Of a stretch of DNA of 28,918 nucleotides, positions 9,217 through 19,409 are shown piece after piece (positions within the stretch are counted from its first letter, which is position 1; every line of letters starts with the position of its first letter). Source of the stretch: Mycoplasmataceae bacterium (GTDB lineage: Bacteria; Bacillota_I; Bacilli_A; Mycoplasmatales; Mycoplasmoidaceae). A program made the position numbers and the translations under genes. The notes under the pieces were generated by a model. It did not search any database and was not told where the DNA came from. It was given only the letters and a program-made list of their open reading frames with translations. The stretch covers positions 1 through 28,918 of the forward strand of contig JAHHTI010000005.1 in the NCBI GenBank assembly GCA_020024735.1, given 5' to 3'.

Positions 9217-9347
9217 AATACTCAACAAACGCAAAATGATGTTGATAATTTTTTCCAAAATATATTTTAAAAAATGTATAATTAAAATGATATAGACTAT
9301 AATTTTTTGTTTTTATATCGAAAAAGTAGAATTTGAAGGTAAGTTTT

Positions 9348-10376
9348 ATGGATAAGAAAATGACAAATAAACCATTGGAAAATGTTTTATATTTATCAGA
9401 AGAAGATGCTAGAGCTTTAGGTATTGTTGAAGGTGAAACACAAAGCATCTATGTTGATGGTAAAAATGTACCATTAACATTTATTGATGAACATGAACTT
9501 TTTGAAGCTAGTGAAGAAGAAATTAGAATTTTAAATAAAGCTTTAGACTTAAGACAAAGAGAACTAGAAGCTAAATTTGGTATGGGTGCTGATAGTGAAG
9601 CCAATTATTATAGAGCTATTGAAGGACAACCAAATTATGATAGTCAATCTTTAGTTCCTTATAAGAAATCTTCAAAATATCCAAGATATGATGATGAAGA
9701 ACAAAATGCACCTTTAAATTCAGGAAGAAATATATTTGGAGCAATTAAAACTTTCTTTAATACTAATAATAAATTAAAAACAAGTTCTTTACATGAACCT
9801 GAAGATAAGTTAGAAAAGAATAAATATAGAAACAGAACTGATATTTTCACTAATGAAGAAATTGAAATTATTCAAGAAGTAATTGCAAGAGCACAAGCTA
9901 ACCAAAATCGTCAACCAAGTGTAAAAACTCGTTCACATTTAAAAACTCCAAGTTATGAAGAAGAACAAGTTTCTCCTACACATTATCAATATGTTGTTGA
10001 AAAACCAGTATATTCTTCAGCACTTACAAAGAAAGTTAATAAACCAAAAAGAAAAAAAGCAAAAGTTGTACAACAAAAGAAGAAAGTAATTAGTGTTGAC
10101 GAAGGTACAGAAGTAGAATTAATTGTTAAGAATAAAAATAAACCAGTATTAAAGAAAACTATTGATACTAATTTAACACCTACTATTGTTACCACTGCTA
10201 AACCAGAAAAAATTGAAAAAGTTGAAAGAATAGTATTAGCTAATAAAGTTAGTGATAAAAATGCTTTAAAGAGTATGGCAAATTCAAAAACTGGTCATCG
10301 AAGAGAAGTAGTTAGTGCTAGAAAAAAACAAGCTAGAAAGCAAGCAAGAAGACAAGCTAGATTAGATAATAAATAG
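9348..10376 (+). CDS. Unrecognised 342-aa charged protein, first of a three-gene cluster
   Basis: I do not recognise this protein. ATG 9348 is chosen because GAAGG (9335-9339) lies 8 nt upstream. A compact N-terminal part (residues about 10-75: YLSEEDARALGIVEGETQ, then VDGKNVPLTF) looks like a small beta domain followed by the helix EEEIRILNKALDLRQRELEAK. The middle is Asn/Gln/Tyr-rich and probably disordered. From about residue 225 the protein is very basic (KPKRKKAKVVQQKKK), ending in QARKQARRQARLDNK. There is no signal peptide, membrane segment, cysteine cluster or enzymatic motif. The basic tail could bind nucleic acid, ribosomes or acidic proteins. It lies 31 nt before the 146-aa gene and in the same operon as the 1045-aa coiled-coil protein, suggesting a shared structural role. 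Confidence 0.75.
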   Translation: MDKKMTNKPLENVLYLSEEDARALGIVEGETQSIYVDGKNVPLTFIDEHELFEASEEEIRILNKALDLRQRELEAKFGMGADSEANYYRAIEGQPNYDSQSLVPYKKSSKYPRYDDEEQNAPLNSGRNIFGAIKTFFNTNNKLKTSSLHEPEDKLEKNKYRNRTDIFTNEEIEIIQEVIARAQANQNRQPSVKTRSHLKTPSYEEEQVSPTHYQYVVEKPVYSSALTKKVNKPKRKKAKVVQQKKKVISVDEGTEVELIVKNKNKPVLKKTIDTNLTPTIVTTAKPEKIEKVERIVLANKVSDKNALKSMANSKTGHRREVVSARKKQARKQARRQARLDNK

Positions 10377-10407
10377 TAAATAATTGTTTTAATAGGAAGG
10401 AGGTTAT

Positions 10408-10848
10408 ATGCAAGATTTTAAAAGTGATTTTATACAGAATACTTATGATAATGAATCTAATAATGAGTTCAACAATCAATTAAAAAGCATTGATAATAGT
10501 TATGCTAATAGATTAATTGCTGGTATCAGAGTCAATGTTCCAGATAGTATTGATTATCATAATACAAATTTTAGAATCAATACATATGACCTTAAAAAAC
10601 CTTTAGTGTGTCCTATTAATAGCCAAGAAGTTTTAGTGTCTAGCAAAATGAGACCAATCCGTCTTCCTGATTTTGAACCGTTTAATACTAGAATTAGTCG
10701 TTTTAATGAAGAATCACCTTTTGTAGGAACTGATTTTATTGCTAGACCTTACAATCACAATTATTACAGAAATCAATTTTTGACACCATTAAAAGAAATG
10801 CCAAAAATTGAAATGGATTTTAATTGAAAACCAAAGTGAATAAAATAA
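10408..10848 (+). CDS. Unrecognised 146-aa protein, second of the cluster
   Basis: Starts MQDFKSDFIQNTYDNESNNE after a strong Shine-Dalgarno (AGGAAGGAGG, about 10394-10403). Two TGA Trp codons near the end give the C-terminus MDFNWKPKWIK. The protein is Asn- and aromatic-rich with little predicted helix, and has no membrane segment or signal. It carries PFVGTDFIARPYNHNYY, with GTDF at residues 107-110. A similar DYLGTDFTHYD occurs in the next protein at GTDF 480-483. No family recognised. The strong ribosome-binding site suggests abundant synthesis. Position between two other unknown, nonmembrane, low-complexity proteins suggests an adaptor or assembly role in the same structure, which is inference. 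Confidence 0.75.
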
Positions 10849-10863
10849 CAAGTAGGAGTTTTT

Positions 10864-13800
10864 ATGAAGCAACAAAGAAAGAATAGCCAAGAATTAGTTA
10901 TAAAATCTAATCGTTATGATGAGTCTTACTCTAATGGACCAGTTAGTTGTGTCAAAGTTATTGATAAAAACGGTTTTTCAATTCAACCTGTAGATGGTGA
11001 ATATAAAAGAAGTAAATACATCAAGTCAGACGTTAAAATCTCTAAAGATGGTTTTAAACCATATGTTTGTTATCCAGACTCTGAAATCACTGATGAACCT
11101 ACTGTTATCAAAGTTGTAAAGAAATATGGTAGATATGAACAACATATGCATAATGCTAGAAAAGCTCTAGTGAATGAAGCGAATAGAATTTCTAATTATG
11201 CTGCAGAAGAATACCACGATGCTTGTCAAAGAGGATCATTAACTACTGAAAAGAATTTAATTTCTGCAAAAATTACAGCTTTAAGACTAACTAATAAAGC
11301 AATGATACTAGAAAAAGAATATACTGAATCTAATGCAGAAGAAATGAGACATCAACAAGTTTTAAGTGATATTGAAAAATTAAAACTATTACTATTAGAA
11401 AATAATGAAATTAATTTAAAGGAAGCAATTGCTGAAATTAATTTAAATCGAGAGTTAGATCTTGATAATGCTAAGTCTAATAAAGAAAATGTTTCTAAGA
11501 AAATTGCAGAACAAATAGAAATTAATAAGATTAAAAATGAATATATGAAAGAAAGAATTAAAATTTTAGCATCTGGTCAAACTCCTGTAGATTTTGATAA
11601 AGAAATGCAAGAAGAAATTGAAAGAGTTAAGAAAGCGAAATCATTTAGAGAAAGAGATGATGAAGAATTAGAAATCTTGTATTTAACATTGAAAAGTATT
11701 GGTGTGGAAAATATTGCTGATCCAGATGATAAATTACTTGCAATTAATGTTATTGAAAAATTTGAATCTGACAAGAGAATTAGAAACTTAAATGCTAAAT
11801 ATATTCAAGAAACTAAAAACAAAAACGCTAATACTGATGAAGTGAATGAAGTAAAAACTAGAATGATAAAGTCATTTGATAAAAAATATGCAGCTCCAAT
11901 TAATGTTAATGTTCAAAAGAAAATTACTTTAAATGCTCGTAAAGCAACTTTATCTATTAGTATGTCTCCTGAAAAATTAATGGCAACACAACAAAGAACT
12001 TTACATGTTATGTTCGAAGATTTCCCTGTGGTAAATAATAAGAAAAGTGCCGCTACTAAAAAAGAAGAAGCGAAAAAAGAAGAAGCAAGAAGAGAAGAAG
12101 CTAAGCGAGAAGCTAAACTAAAAGAAAAAACTGAAAAACAAAAAGTAAAAAAAGAACCTAGCAGAAAAGAAAATGAAATAATGGTGGTTAAGCAAGCTAA
12201 ACCATCTAAAAAAGCAAAAGCTAAAAAAGATGTGTCTACTATTGAACCATCATTTGAACCAAAAAGAAACTCACAAGCTTTCCCTAATAATGATTATTTA
12301 GGTACTGATTTTACTCATTATGATTTAGACGATGATTTCTTCTCACAAAGAAAAGTTATTAATGCCATTAAGAAATGAAAGAAAATTGAAAGTTATGTTC
12401 AACAACACGATGATTATGATGTAAGAGATTATGATAAAAATGCTTATCAAATCAATTACGAAGATTTTGATTATAATGATTTTTTGGATGATAGACAACC
12501 AGAACCTACAAAACAATCTAAAAATAAAAAGAATGATTTTAAGCCAGAAGATTTAATTGAATATTATCCTGAAAGTAAGTTAGCTGCTTTAAGAAAACGT
12601 TTAGAAAGATTACCTAATGAACCAGCAATTTATAATTCTAAAAATAGTTATGAATATAAACATTTAATGGCAGTGATTGCTAAATTAAGTAGTTTACCAT
12701 TAAAGAGATTACCTAAAACACCTGAAAATGATAATTTCATTATTGAAATTCAACAAATTCTTGATTTTTATGAATCACTAATTGATCGTGAAAGTGTTGT
12801 TCAAGCTAACATTGCTAAGTCAATGCAATTAGATAATGAACTAAAAGCTAAAATTTATAAGGAAGAATCTAGTCTTTCTTCAATGCTTTCTGAAAATGAT
12901 CTTCGTTATCAAAAAGATGTAAGTGGTATTGAAATTGAATCTGCTAATGCTCTTGATAAGGCTCATTTAGATTATGAACAACAAAAGCAACAAATTAATA
13001 CTGATATTGCTTTGCAATTAGAAAATGAAGCTAAATTACATGAAAAGAATAAAGCTTTCATTAAAACTACATCAAGAAATCTATTATTAGCTTCAGCTGA
13101 ATATGAAAATGATTTAATTGACAACATTGTTAAGGAAATTAATGCTTATAATGCACGACAAACAGAAGAACGATACAAAATTAACATTACTAGTTTACCA
13201 ACCAAAATAGAATGTAAAGATCCAATTACTGATGTACGATTAGATTTAATTGGTCAAGATGATGGTGTATATGCTATTTCAAGAACTTTTAAAGATGGTA
13301 AAGTAATTTCTTATACAGCAAAAGCTATCAACGAAACATTACCAACAAATGTAACTAAGGTTGTTGTTTTAGATAAATTTAGATCTATTGTTAATCCTTT
13401 AAAGAGAGCTGAAGCTTTAAAAGAATTAGCAACTTCTATCTATCAAGTAGAAGTAGAAATCAATACTATTAGAGAAAAGGAAGAAGCAGATGATGCACTA
13501 TTGGAACTAAAGAAGTCAAAGAAGATTTCTGATGAATTAATTGATGAATCATACATTTTAAATGAATACTTAGAATTAACTAAATCTAAATCTCGTTACT
13601 GCAATTTCGTTCAAAACGAACATTTAAAAAGAGCAGAAACTAAATGAAAGATCACTGAAGCTAATTTAAAGAGACAATATAATTTAGAAAGTGCACAAGC
13701 AAAAAGAGCTGAAAACCAAAACAAAAAATTAGAAAATGCACAAAAGAAAATTGATGCTAAGAGAGAAAAATATTTATCTTCTATTCACAATGAAGTAACT

Positions 13801-14001
13801 TTTGATAACATTAGATATTCAAATGGATACGATGGTTTTGATGATGATTTGGCTGATGTTGATAATTCATTAGTACTATATTACAACAAAGATTATAGTG
13901 ATAGTAAGAAAGACAATAATTCTTTTAAGAAGAAATTCAAATCATGATTCTCATCTAAAGATGAAGATGATATCGAAGATATTATCGGTAGAAAAAAATA
14001 A
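10864..14001 (+). CDS. Unrecognised 1045-aa coiled-coil, cytoskeleton-like protein
   Basis: One continuous frame when TGA is read as Trp (TGA at 12376 and 13645), ending TAA 13999-14001; GGAG lies 6-7 nt before ATG. No signal peptide or membrane helix. Architecture: a short N-terminal beta-like region (to about 85), a long helical, charged stretch (about 85-345), and a Lys/Glu/Ala repeat block (KKEEAKKEEARREEAKREAK, about 398-420). Then come a GTDF motif (480), an acidic Asp/Tyr-rich patch (about 505-545), a second helical stretch (about 600-765) and a compact segment around 771-860 (ITSLPTKIECKDPITDVRLD). A third helical stretch runs to about 985 and the tail is acidic (SSKDEDDIEDI). This resembles the style of mycoplasma cytoskeletal or attachment-organelle proteins, but I see no EAGR box or other named domain. 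It is the last gene of the cluster, and a strong terminator lies 64 nt downstream. Confidence 0.8.
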
Positions 14002-14064
14002 TCTTTTCGATATTAATTTAGGGCTAATAAGAAAAATATTTTTCATATTATAAAAATATGCTAC

Positions 14065-14091
14065 AATAAGTAGGAAACTACTTATTTTTTT
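14065..14091 (+). terminator. Rho-independent terminator/attenuator before rpsL
   Basis: AATAAGTAG (14065-14073), loop GAAA, CTACTTATT (14078-14086), then a T run. The 9-bp stem is perfect. It ends the three-gene cluster. Because it lies 60 nt before rpsL, it could also sit in the str-operon leader if a promoter lies at TACAAT (14062-14067). Confidence 0.8.
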
Positions 14092-14150
14092 GTTTATTAA
14101 AATGATACACACGGTAGTGGAAACAACTAAAAGAAAAAGAGGAAAAAAAG

Positions 14151-14576
14151 ATGCCTACAATTGCACAATTGATTAGAAATGAAAGAAAGAAAAAAGTTAA
14201 AAAAACAAAATCACCAGCTTTATTGAAATCTTATAACTCATTAAAGAAGGAAGAAAAATACGACCCATCTCCATTAAAGAGAGGTGTATGTACCAGAGTT
14301 GGTACAATGACTCCTAAGAAGCCTAACTCAGCGTTAAGAAAGTATGCTAAGGTAAGATTAACTAATAACAGTGAAGTATTAGCATATATTCCAGGTGAAG
14401 GACATAACTTACAAGAACACTCTGTGGTTTTAATCCGTGGAGGAAGAGTAAAGGACTTACCAGGGGTAAGATACCACATTGTAAGAGGGACTGCTGATAC
14501 AGCTGGTATTGAAAAGAGAAGACAAGGACGTTCTCTATATGGTGCTAAGAAACCTAAAGCAGCTGAATCTAAATAA
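14151..14576 (+). CDS. rpsL: 30S ribosomal protein S12
   Basis: A 141-aa basic protein starting MPTIAQLIRNERKKK, with CTRVGTMTPKKPNSALRKYA and GVRYHIVRGTADTAG, the diagnostic S12 stretches of the decoding centre. The TPKKPNSALRK loop, where streptomycin-resistance changes arise in other bacteria, has the usual lysine and looks wild type. The C-terminus is a few residues longer than in most bacteria (KKPKAAESK). AGAGGA precedes the start. It is the first gene of the str operon, 28 nt before rpsG. Confidence 0.97.
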   Translation: MPTIAQLIRNERKKKVKKTKSPALLKSYNSLKKEEKYDPSPLKRGVCTRVGTMTPKKPNSALRKYAKVRLTNNSEVLAYIPGEGHNLQEHSVVLIRGGRVKDLPGVRYHIVRGTADTAGIEKRRQGRSLYGAKKPKAAESK

Positions 14577-14604
14577 TTAAAGAAAATAAGGAAAGGAATG
14601 AAAT

Positions 14605-15072
14605 ATGAGAAAGAATCAAGCAGAAAAAAGAGAAGTACTAGTAGATCCTATTTATAACTCAAAATTAGTTACTAAACTTATTAATTCAATTATGTTAGAT
14701 GGTAAAAAAGGGATTGCTCAAGACATTATTTATGGAGCATTTAAATTAGTTGAAGAAAAAACAAAAAAACCAGCAATGGAAGTATTTCAAAAGGCAGTTG
14801 ATAACATCACTCCTTCATTAGAATTAAAAGTTCGTCGTGTAGCTGGAGCTAACGTACAAGTTCCAACTGAAGTATCTCCACACAGAAAACAAACTTTAGT
14901 CTTAAGATGATTAACTCAATATGCAAGATTAAGAAATGAAAAAACTATGCTAGAAAGATTAGCAAATGAAATTATTGATGCATCTAATGGTATTGGAGCT
15001 TCAGTAAAGAAAAAAGAAGATACTCACAAAATGGCAGAAGCAAACAAAGCATTTGCTCACTTGAGATGATAA
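14605..15072 (+). CDS. rpsG: 30S ribosomal protein S7
   Basis: 155 aa, starting MRKNQAEKREVLVDPIYNSK. A TGA at 14908 is Trp (VLRWLTQYAR), as in S7 of other bacteria, and the protein ends in AFAHLRW before TAA. S7 nucleates assembly of the 30S head and contacts the 3' domain of 16S rRNA; the basic helix 'ELKVRRVAGANVQVPTEV' is the conserved core. GAAAGGA lies upstream. An ATG at 14598 is out of frame and not used. Confidence 0.97.
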
Positions 15073-15093
15073 TGTTTGTAGGAGAAATGAATT

Positions 15094-17166
15094 ATGGCAA
15101 GAAAAATTGATATTAAGTATTTTAGAAACTTTGGGATTATGGCACATATTGATGCTGGTAAGACTACTACAACTGAAAGAATTTTATTTCATTCAGGAAA
15201 GAAACATAAAATTGGAGAAACACATGATGGTGAATCTACAATGGACTGAATGGAACAAGAAAAAGAAAGAGGGATTACTATTACCTCTGCAGCTACTTAT
15301 GTAACTTGAAAAGGTCACGAATTAAATGTTATCGACACACCAGGACACGTGGACTTTACTGTTGAAGTTGAAAGATCTTTAAGAGTACTAGATGGTGCTG
15401 TAACTGTATTAGATGGACAAAACGGGGTAGAACCTCAAACTGAAACTGTTTGAAGACAAGCTACCAAATATAATGTTCCTAGAATTGTATTCATTAACAA
15501 AATGGATAAAACTGGTGCAGATTTTGAAATGTCAGTTAATTCTATTAAAGATAGACTAGGAGTTAAAGCAACTGCTATTCAATATCCAATTGGAGCAGAA
15601 GCTGATTTTAGAGGGAACATTGATTTAATTGAAATGAAAGCTTATGAATATGACGGTGAAGCTCATGAAAATTATAAAGAAATCGAAATTCCTGCTGATT
15701 TAAAAGCAAAAGCTGAAGAATTCAGAGCAAAAATGTTAGATGACATTGTTGAATTTGATGATGCTGTAATGGAAAAATACCTTTCAGGTGAAACATTAAC
15801 AACTGCTGAAATTAAATCATGTATTAGAAAAGGGGTTATTTCTACTAAGTTATATCCTGTTTTATGTGGTACAGCATTTAAAAATAAAGGGATTAAATTA
15901 TTATTAGATGCAATCGTTGAATATTTACCATCACCTGTTGATGTTCCTCCTATTAAAGGAATTGATGACAATGATAAAGAAATTGAAAGACACAATAGTG
16001 ATGATGAACCATTCAGTGCTTTAGCTTTCAAAGTAGCAACTGACCCATTCGTAGGACGTTTAACATTCATTAGAGTATATTCAGGTGTACTTAATAAAGG
16101 TTCATATGTTTTCAACTCTACTAAAGGTGACAAAGAAAGAATTTCTCGTTTAGTAAAAATGAACGCTAATGAAAGAATTGAAATTGATGAAATTAGAGCT
16201 GGGGATATCTGTGCTGTTATTGGATTAAAAGATACAACCACAGGTAATACTTTATGTGATGAAAAATCTCATATTATTCTAGAACAAATGCAATTTGCTG
16301 AACCAGTAATTAGTTTAGCAGTAGAACCTAAAACTAAAGCTGATCAAGAAAAAATGGGTATTGCACTTGGAAAATTAGCTGAAGAAGACCCTACATTCAG
16401 AACATTTACTGATGAAGAAACTGGACAAACTATTATTGCTGGTATGGGAGAACTTCATTTAGACATCTTAGTAGATAGATTAAAAAGAGAATTCTCTGTT
16501 GAAGTTAATGTAGGTGCTCCACAAGTATCATATCGTGAAACATTTACTGTTGAAAACGAAGCAGAAGGTAAATATATTAAACAATCAGGTGGTCGTGGTC
16601 AATATGGACATGTTAAGATTAAATTCACTCCAAATCATGAAAAAGGTTTTGAATTTGAAAACAAGATTGTTGGTGGAAAGATTCCTGGTGAATATATTAA
16701 GGAAATTGAAAATGGATTGAAAGAAGCAATGAATTCAGGTCCATTAGCTGGATACCCACTAATTGATATTAAAGCAACATTGTTTGATGGATCTTACCAT
16801 GATGTGGACTCATCTGGTATGGCTTATAAGATTGCTGCATCAATGTGTTTGAAGGATGCTGCTAAAGTGTGTCAATGTATCTTACTAGAACCTATTATGT
16901 CAGTTGATATTACTACTCCAGATGAATATGTAGGGACTGTATTAGGAGATATTTCTAAACGTCGTGGTTTACTTGAAGGACAAGAACAAAGAGGAAACGC
17001 ACAAACTATTAAAGCGAAAGTTCCATTATCAGAAATGTTTGGTTATGCAACTGATTTAAGATCTAATACTCAAGGTAGAGGAACTTATGTAATGCAATTC
17101 AACCACTATGCTCAAGTTCCAAAAAATATTACTGAAGAAATTGTTTCAAAAAGAGCTAAGAAATAA
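15094..17166 (+). CDS. fusA: Translation elongation factor G
   Basis: A 690-aa GTPase that drives ribosomal translocation. G1 AHIDAGKT is at residues 17-24, followed by the switch I region 'RGITITSAA', DTPGHVDFTVEVERS (G3) and INKMD (G4). Domain IV carries SGGRGQYGHVKI, and the C-terminal domain includes 'EPIMSVDITTPDEYVGTVLGDI'. Several TGA codons are Trp. AGGAGA (15080-15085) is spaced correctly for ATG 15094. Full family length. The str operon ends here without tuf, a common arrangement in mycoplasmas. Confidence 0.97.
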
Positions 17167-17191
17167 TTTAGTTAGTTGTTAAATAAAAAAG

Positions 17192-17223
17192 ATGTTTGTT
17201 CCTGATGGAATGAGCATTTTTTT
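17192..17223. terminator. Bidirectional terminator between fusA and the hydrolase gene
   Basis: Stem 17192-17202 (ATGTTTGTTCC) pairs with 17207-17217 (GGAATGAGCAT) including three G-T wobbles, with loop TGAT. A T run follows on the plus strand, and an A run before the stem gives a T run on the minus strand. It therefore suits both converging genes. Confidence 0.75.
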
Positions 17224-17240
17224 ATTATCAGTAAAGGATT

Positions 17241-18047
17241 TTAATCAATAAATGATTTTAAAGTTTCAATAAAAAGGTGGGGCTCTTCATTAAAACAAAT
17301 ATGCCCAGAATTTTGAAAGACTTTAACTTTAATATCTTTAATTTTCTTAGTTAATGATTTAGATGTTCTTGAACAGCTAATACAACCATCGTGTTCCCCT
17401 AACAGCAATAAGGTATCAACACTAATATTTTTTTCAGCTTCTTTTAAATGTCTAAGATTATTAATGCTAGCTAAAGAAAAACCTAATCTTATATAATTGT
17501 GTTTTCTAGCATGATAGTTTTTTATCAAGGAAGGTGAATATTTTTGATGTCATTCATCAATGTGTTCTTTCTTTAGTAAGATTTTTCAAAAAGCACGAGC
17601 TTTCTTTTCATTTGATGGTGTGAATCGAAAAACTACATTAAAAGTTTCTTTAGGACCACATCCTTTGTAATTCATAGGAGAAATTAGAATTAACTTTTTA
17701 ATAATATGAGGGATTTGATGTGCCAACATTAAACTAATTCCTCCACCCATAGAATGACCCATTAAGTAAACTTCTTTTAGTTGTAAAGTTTCAATTAATT
17801 TTTTTATATGTTGAGCAAAAATATAAGGTTTTAATTCTTTTTTATTAGAACAAGGAGTTTCGTAATGTCCTGGTAATTCAATACAATAAACATCACGATC
17901 TTCTAATGACATTAAAAGAGGCATCATCACACGAGGAGTATCGCCAAAACCATGAATATAAATTAGTGGAGTTTTTGTAGAAGTAGTAGTACTTTTCTTA
18001 ATTCAATAATATGGGTAAGTATCTTTAATTAATGTGAAATTATTCAT
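17241..18047 (-). CDS. Alpha/beta-hydrolase family protein
   Basis: 268 aa. 'PLIYIHGFGDTPRVMMP' holds the oxyanion-hole HG, and GHSMGGG holds the nucleophile Ser99. GEHDGCIS holds the acid (about Asp220) and NSGHICFNEEP the base (about His249). This is a complete catalytic triad of an esterase, lipase or peptidase-like hydrolase. No signal peptide, so it is cytoplasmic. TGA is used as Trp (YYWIKK, AFWKIL). The substrate cannot be named; mycoplasmas often carry several such enzymes, annotated as proline iminopeptidase or lysophospholipase-like. TATAAT lies 6 nt before ATG 18047, so the mRNA should be leaderless. The gene converges on fusA and diverges from deoA. Confidence 0.85.
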
Positions 18048-18053
18048 AAGTTT

Positions 18054-18061
18054 ATTATAAT
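18054..18061. promoter_or_regulatory. Two-way -10 element between hydrolase and deoA
   Basis: The palindrome ATTATAAT gives TATAAT on the minus strand (18054-18059, 6 nt before the hydrolase ATG) and TATAAT on the plus strand (18056-18061, 33 nt before the deoA ATG). One box may serve both directions. A second possible plus-strand -10, TATACT, is at 18067-18072. Confidence 0.45.
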
Positions 18062-18094
18062 ATTTTTATACTTGATTTTGATAGAGATATTAAT

Positions 18095-19399
18095 ATGCAT
18101 ATTTTAGAAATTATTAACAAAAAAAAGTCTCATATTCCTTTAACAGAAGAAGAAATAAATTTTATTGTATCAGCTGCTATTGACAAAACCATTCCTGACT
18201 ATCAATTGTCTGCATTGCTAATGACTTTTCGTCTTAATGGAATGACTGATGATGAAATATATTTTTTAACCAAAGCTTTTATTGATACTAGTGCAATTTT
18301 TAATTTCAAAAAACATCATGATAAGTTAGTCATCGATAAACATTCTTCAGGTGGAGTAGGAGATAAAGTATCTTTAATTATTATTCCTATTCTTCACGCT
18401 CTCGGATTTGAAGTGGCTAAAATTTCTGGTAAAGGATTGGGGCACACTGGTGGTACTGTAGATAAATTAGATGCTATTGGTTTTAATTCTGATGTTGATA
18501 TGAATGAAGCACAAAGTATTTTTGATAAATGTGGAATGGTATTAATGCAACAAACTCCTAATTTAGTACCTGCTGATAAAATCTTTTATGGCCTTCGTGA
18601 TGTGACTGGAACTGTAGATACTTTAGGATTGATAGTTTCAAGTATTCTATCAAAAAAGTTTGTTCTCAATAGTGATTACATTTTTATTGATTTAAAAGTA
18701 GGTTCAGGAGCGATATTTCAAAAATACGAAGATGCGCTAGCTTTAGCCCAACAAATGATTAAAGTAGCCACTCGCATGGAACGTAAATTATTTATTCACA
18801 TTACTAATATGGATATTCCACTAGGAAATGCTATTGGTAATAAAATTGAAGTTAAAGAATCATATGAGTTTCTCTTAAATAAAAATGTTAATCCGAGTTT
18901 AAAAACATTGGTTGAAACATTTGTAATAGATATTCTTTTAACCACTAATAAAGCCACTAGTCATCAAGAAGCTAAAGAAATGTATAACAATGTGATTAAC
19001 AATGGTTCGGCATATAATTCATTGTTATTATGGTTGCAATGTCAAGGAGCAGATATTTCAAAAATAAATACAATTTCATTTTTTCAACCTCAATATCAAG
19101 TAGATATTTATGCTACTGATAGCGGTTATTTAAATATTACTTCAGCCGCAGATATTGGTAATTTGGCGATTGCTTTAGGAGCAGGAAGATACCAAAAGGA
19201 AGATGTAATTGATCCGGATGCTGGAATTTATTGACACGAACTGATTTATGAAAAAGTTACTAAGGGTCAAAAAATTGCTACTCTTTATTCTTCTCAACCA
19301 ATTCAAGAACAGATAATTAGCAAATTCGCTAGTTTACTTAAATATGAAAAAAATACCATTAAAAATGGTAAAATGATATTATCTATTTTAAATAATTAA
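18095..19399 (+). CDS. deoA: Thymidine/pyrimidine-nucleoside phosphorylase
   Basis: 434 aa, the usual length of the family. It cleaves thymidine or uridine with phosphate to base and (deoxy)ribose-1-phosphate, part of nucleoside salvage. The phosphate-binding KHSSGGVGDKVSL is at about 82-94, and SGKGLGHTGGTVDKLDA is the family signature. 'LVPADKIFYGLRDVTGTVDT' is also typical. TGA near 19232 is Trp (GIYWHEL). Start ATG 18095 has only a weak GAGAT upstream. A small hairpin (TACCATT...AATGGTA, 19364-19380) lies in the last codons. The sigma-factor gene begins 10 nt after the stop, so the two share a transcript. Confidence 0.92.
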
Positions 19400-19409
19400 A
19401 GAGGGTTTA

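Noticed and set aside
10864..14001. Homolog of M. pneumoniae HMW/attachment proteins
   Set aside because: Similar style (coiled coil, acidic patches) but no EAGR box or other specific motif; kept only as an analogy.
15672..16241. 189-aa minus-strand open frame inside fusA
   Set aside because: Antisense shadow of a highly conserved gene; composition is an artefact and no promoter or Shine-Dalgarno fits.
19364..19380. Hairpin at the end of deoA as a terminator
   Set aside because: It lies inside the coding sequence, has no T run, and rpoD starts 10 nt after the deoA stop, so termination there is unlikely.
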